Assembly (NCBI GenBank): GCA_031292525.1
Contig: JARLGY010000056.1
Span: 1-45,749 of the forward strand
Direction of reading: 5' to 3'
Source of the DNA: Flavipsychrobacter sp.
Lineage (GTDB): Bacteria; Bacteroidota; Bacteroidia; Chitinophagales; Chitinophagaceae
DNA: 45,749 nucleotides
Under the pieces are notes generated by a model. That model was not told the DNA's origin and did no database searches. It worked only from the letters and a program-made list of their open reading frames with translations. Shown here piece after piece: positions 44,452 through 45,749 of the stretch; position 1 is the first letter of the stretch, and each line of letters starts with the position of its first letter. The position numbers and the translations under genes are program-made.

Positions 44452-45255
44452 TTACTTGCAATGTTCGCCCCCATCTACATGTATCAGTGCGCCGTTTATC
44501 CAGAAGGCCTCGTCGGTACATAAGAGGTAAACCGCATTGGCCACGTCGCCGGGCTGGGTGATGCGGCCAGCGGGATTGCGGGCTGCAGCATGCGCCAGCA
44601 ATTGCTCGCTGCCCGGTATTTTTTTCAGCGAAAGCGTTTCTGTTATACCTGCCTGCACCAGGTTGGTTTTAATGCCATACTTACCAAACTCTACAGCCAT
44701 ATACGTAGTAAGGCTTTGTAAAGATGCCTTGGCTATGCTTACTGCTGCATAGCCATCCCAATACTTATTCACCCCCTCACTGGTGAGGCCTATCACCCGG
44801 GCATCGCTATGAAAAAGACCTGCTTTCAGCAAATCACGTACCCAATCCAGCAGGCTATTGCTCATAGCGTAGGTGGTGAGCTGTATATCGTGCATAGAAA
44901 GCTCGGCTTGCTCATCGTTGGTTTCGGTGACAAGTGGCTTCAGGTTGCCACGCGCTATGGCATGCAGCAGCACCTTTACCTTGCCGGTAGTTTTGTTTGA
45001 AAGATCATCTATAAACGAAGTGCGCGCAGCATCATCGAGCGCGTTTATATTGTAGAGCAGGGAAGTAATATTGTTCTGTTCAGCCAGGGCCTTGTAGTTT
45101 TCGCGCACCTGCTTATCGCCAATGGCGGTTTCGCGGTACACCACGGCAATATTCATACCGTGCAGGGCCAGCTTATGTGCCGTTGCATAGCCAAAACCGC
45201 CCGAACCACCCAGGATGACGGCCCATAAACCTGAAAATTGTGTGTGTTGTTCCAA
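44452..45255 (-). CDS. SDR oxidoreductase, FabI-like enoyl-ACP reductase
   Basis: This 267-residue short-chain dehydrogenase has a glycine-rich nucleotide loop (AVILGGSGGFGYATAHKLA) and the FabI spacing Tyr169-x6-Lys176 in GYAAVSIAKASLQ, with a second Tyr at 165, rather than the Tyr-x3-Lys of ketoreductases. The C-terminal NLVQAGITETLSLKKIPG resembles FabI's substrate-binding loop, and HVDGGEHCK is the usual SDR end. It probably reduces enoyl-ACP with NAD(P)H. It is the first gene of the five-gene acyl cassette in view. Confidence 0.87.
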   Translation of the reverse strand: MEQHTQFSGLWAVILGGSGGFGYATAHKLALHGMNIAVVYRETAIGDKQVRENYKALAEQNNITSLLYNINALDDAARTSFIDDLSNKTTGKVKVLLHAIARGNLKPLVTETNDEQAELSMHDIQLTTYAMSNSLLDWVRDLLKAGLFHSDARVIGLTSEGVNKYWDGYAAVSIAKASLQSLTTYMAVEFGKYGIKTNLVQAGITETLSLKKIPGSEQLLAHAAARNPAGRITQPGDVANAVYLLCTDEAFWINGALIHVDGGEHCK

Positions 45256-45749
45256 TAGAAATTACATTAAACAATAATTGTACCTACATACAATATGGCG
45301 CGAAAATAATATAAAGCGAGCTAGCATTGTAATACAATAGTGACGGTAACCAGCCCGCCGATACTTTGGATGCTAAGACCTGTCCGGCGGACAGGTAAAA
45401 AGGAAAACCGGACAAGGCGCTAAAAGTACGCTCTTAAAACAGCCATGGTGGGTGATATAAATTTTATTTCAACTGTCTTGTGGTGTCCGGTGCTGTTCGG
45501 TTCCGGACAGGGAGATTTTGAATTATTGTTTTTCGATTACAATCATTTCCCTCATGTACCACAGCGTAAGATACAACTGGCGGAGGTGCGTCTCCAAAAG
45601 ATGATATCCACAGTTCCTTTAGATTTGCAAAGAGTCTTTTTGAAGACATTATTACTATTATTAGTATTTTCTTTTTTGCTTTTTTTTTCTTTTAGAATCC
45701 ACAATTTTATGTTGATAAACACCTAACCAACGGCAGCGGCTCATTTTGA
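45256..45749. other. Terminal 494 bases with no convincing gene; repeated TGTCCGG/CCGGACA elements
   Basis: Upstream of the acyl cassette, the sequence has no ORF with recognisable features. A near-perfect palindrome ACCTGTCCGGCGGACAGGT lies at 45378-45396. A further CCGGACA is at 45408-45414, and an inverted pair TGTCCGG/CCGGACA at 45484-45490 and 45503-45509. A pyrimidine-rich, T-rich stretch follows at about 45640-45695. The elements could be operators for the cassette, remnants of a mobile element, or parts of RNA hairpins. Confidence 0.4.

Noticed and set aside
45445-45726. A 93-codon plus-strand ORF and an overlapping 61-codon minus-strand ORF near the window end
   Set aside because: Neither has a recognisable domain; the plus-strand one ends in a run of Leu and Phe from a T-rich stretch, and both lie over the repeated heptamers.

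Overview
The window looks like a chromosomal segment of a Bacteroidota bacterium, most likely from the Chitinophagaceae or a close relative (inference). The evidence is: secreted proteins with type IX secretion (T9SS) C-terminal sorting domains; SprB-like and DUF4476 domains; an arginine operon built around an N-acylornithine carbamoyltransferase instead of ArgF/ArgJ; a MetH without its homocysteine domain; weak Shine-Dalgarno sites; and several candidate TAnnTTTG (-7) promoter boxes. I see no rRNA, tRNA, CRISPR array, insertion sequence or phage genes.

Layout. 1-3.7 kb: two minus-strand secreted proteins, the first cut by the window edge. 3.85-7.2 kb: split metH and a PAP2-like membrane protein. 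7.3-10.8 kb (minus): lysA, a TviB/WbpO-type nucleotide-sugar dehydrogenase and a CpsB/YwqE-type PHP phosphatase. 11-16.7 kb (plus): lhgO, a Thr-rich DUF4476 protein, a DinB/YfiT protein, a four-helix membrane protein, a PlsC-like acyltransferase and an RRM protein. 16.9-19.5 kb (minus): a FIST sensor followed by a hybrid histidine kinase. 19.8-23.1 kb: a 1089-residue T9SS adhesin-like protein with an alternating two-module repeat. 23.2-31.7 kb: a complete arginine operon (GNAT, argG, argC, argD, argF', argB, argE, argH) preceded by a GC-rich leader with a small ORF ending in Arg-Arg and a terminator-like hairpin. 31.7-35.3 kb (minus): mreB-mreC-mreD, a small ORF and an L,D-transpeptidase. 35.7-40.3 kb: gcvT, a polytopic membrane protein, pyrH and a VWA protein. 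40.4-41.8 kb: an SRPBCC protein and a MerR/B12 regulator with CarH-type motifs. 41.8-45.3 kb (minus): a compact cassette of FabI-like reductase, FabZ-like dehydratase, ketosynthase, ACP and phosphopantetheinyl transferase. The last 0.5 kb has no convincing gene but carries repeated TGTCCGG/CCGGACA elements.

How it works together. The arginine operon contains every step from glutamate to arginine except carbamoyl phosphate synthesis. Its carbamoyltransferase has Val at position 90, the residue that separates N-acetyl- from N-succinylornithine enzymes, so the pathway is predicted to run on N-succinyl intermediates. The last cassette is a nearly self-contained acyl-chain builder: carrier, its activating enzyme, condensation, dehydration and enoyl reduction, but no ketoreductase in view. 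It converges on, and overlaps, the gene of a probable B12-based light sensor. No single wholly new system is proven. The best candidates for new biology are the arginine leader, the succinyl-type arginine pathway, the CarH-like regulator beside the acyl cassette, and the alternating-module adhesin.
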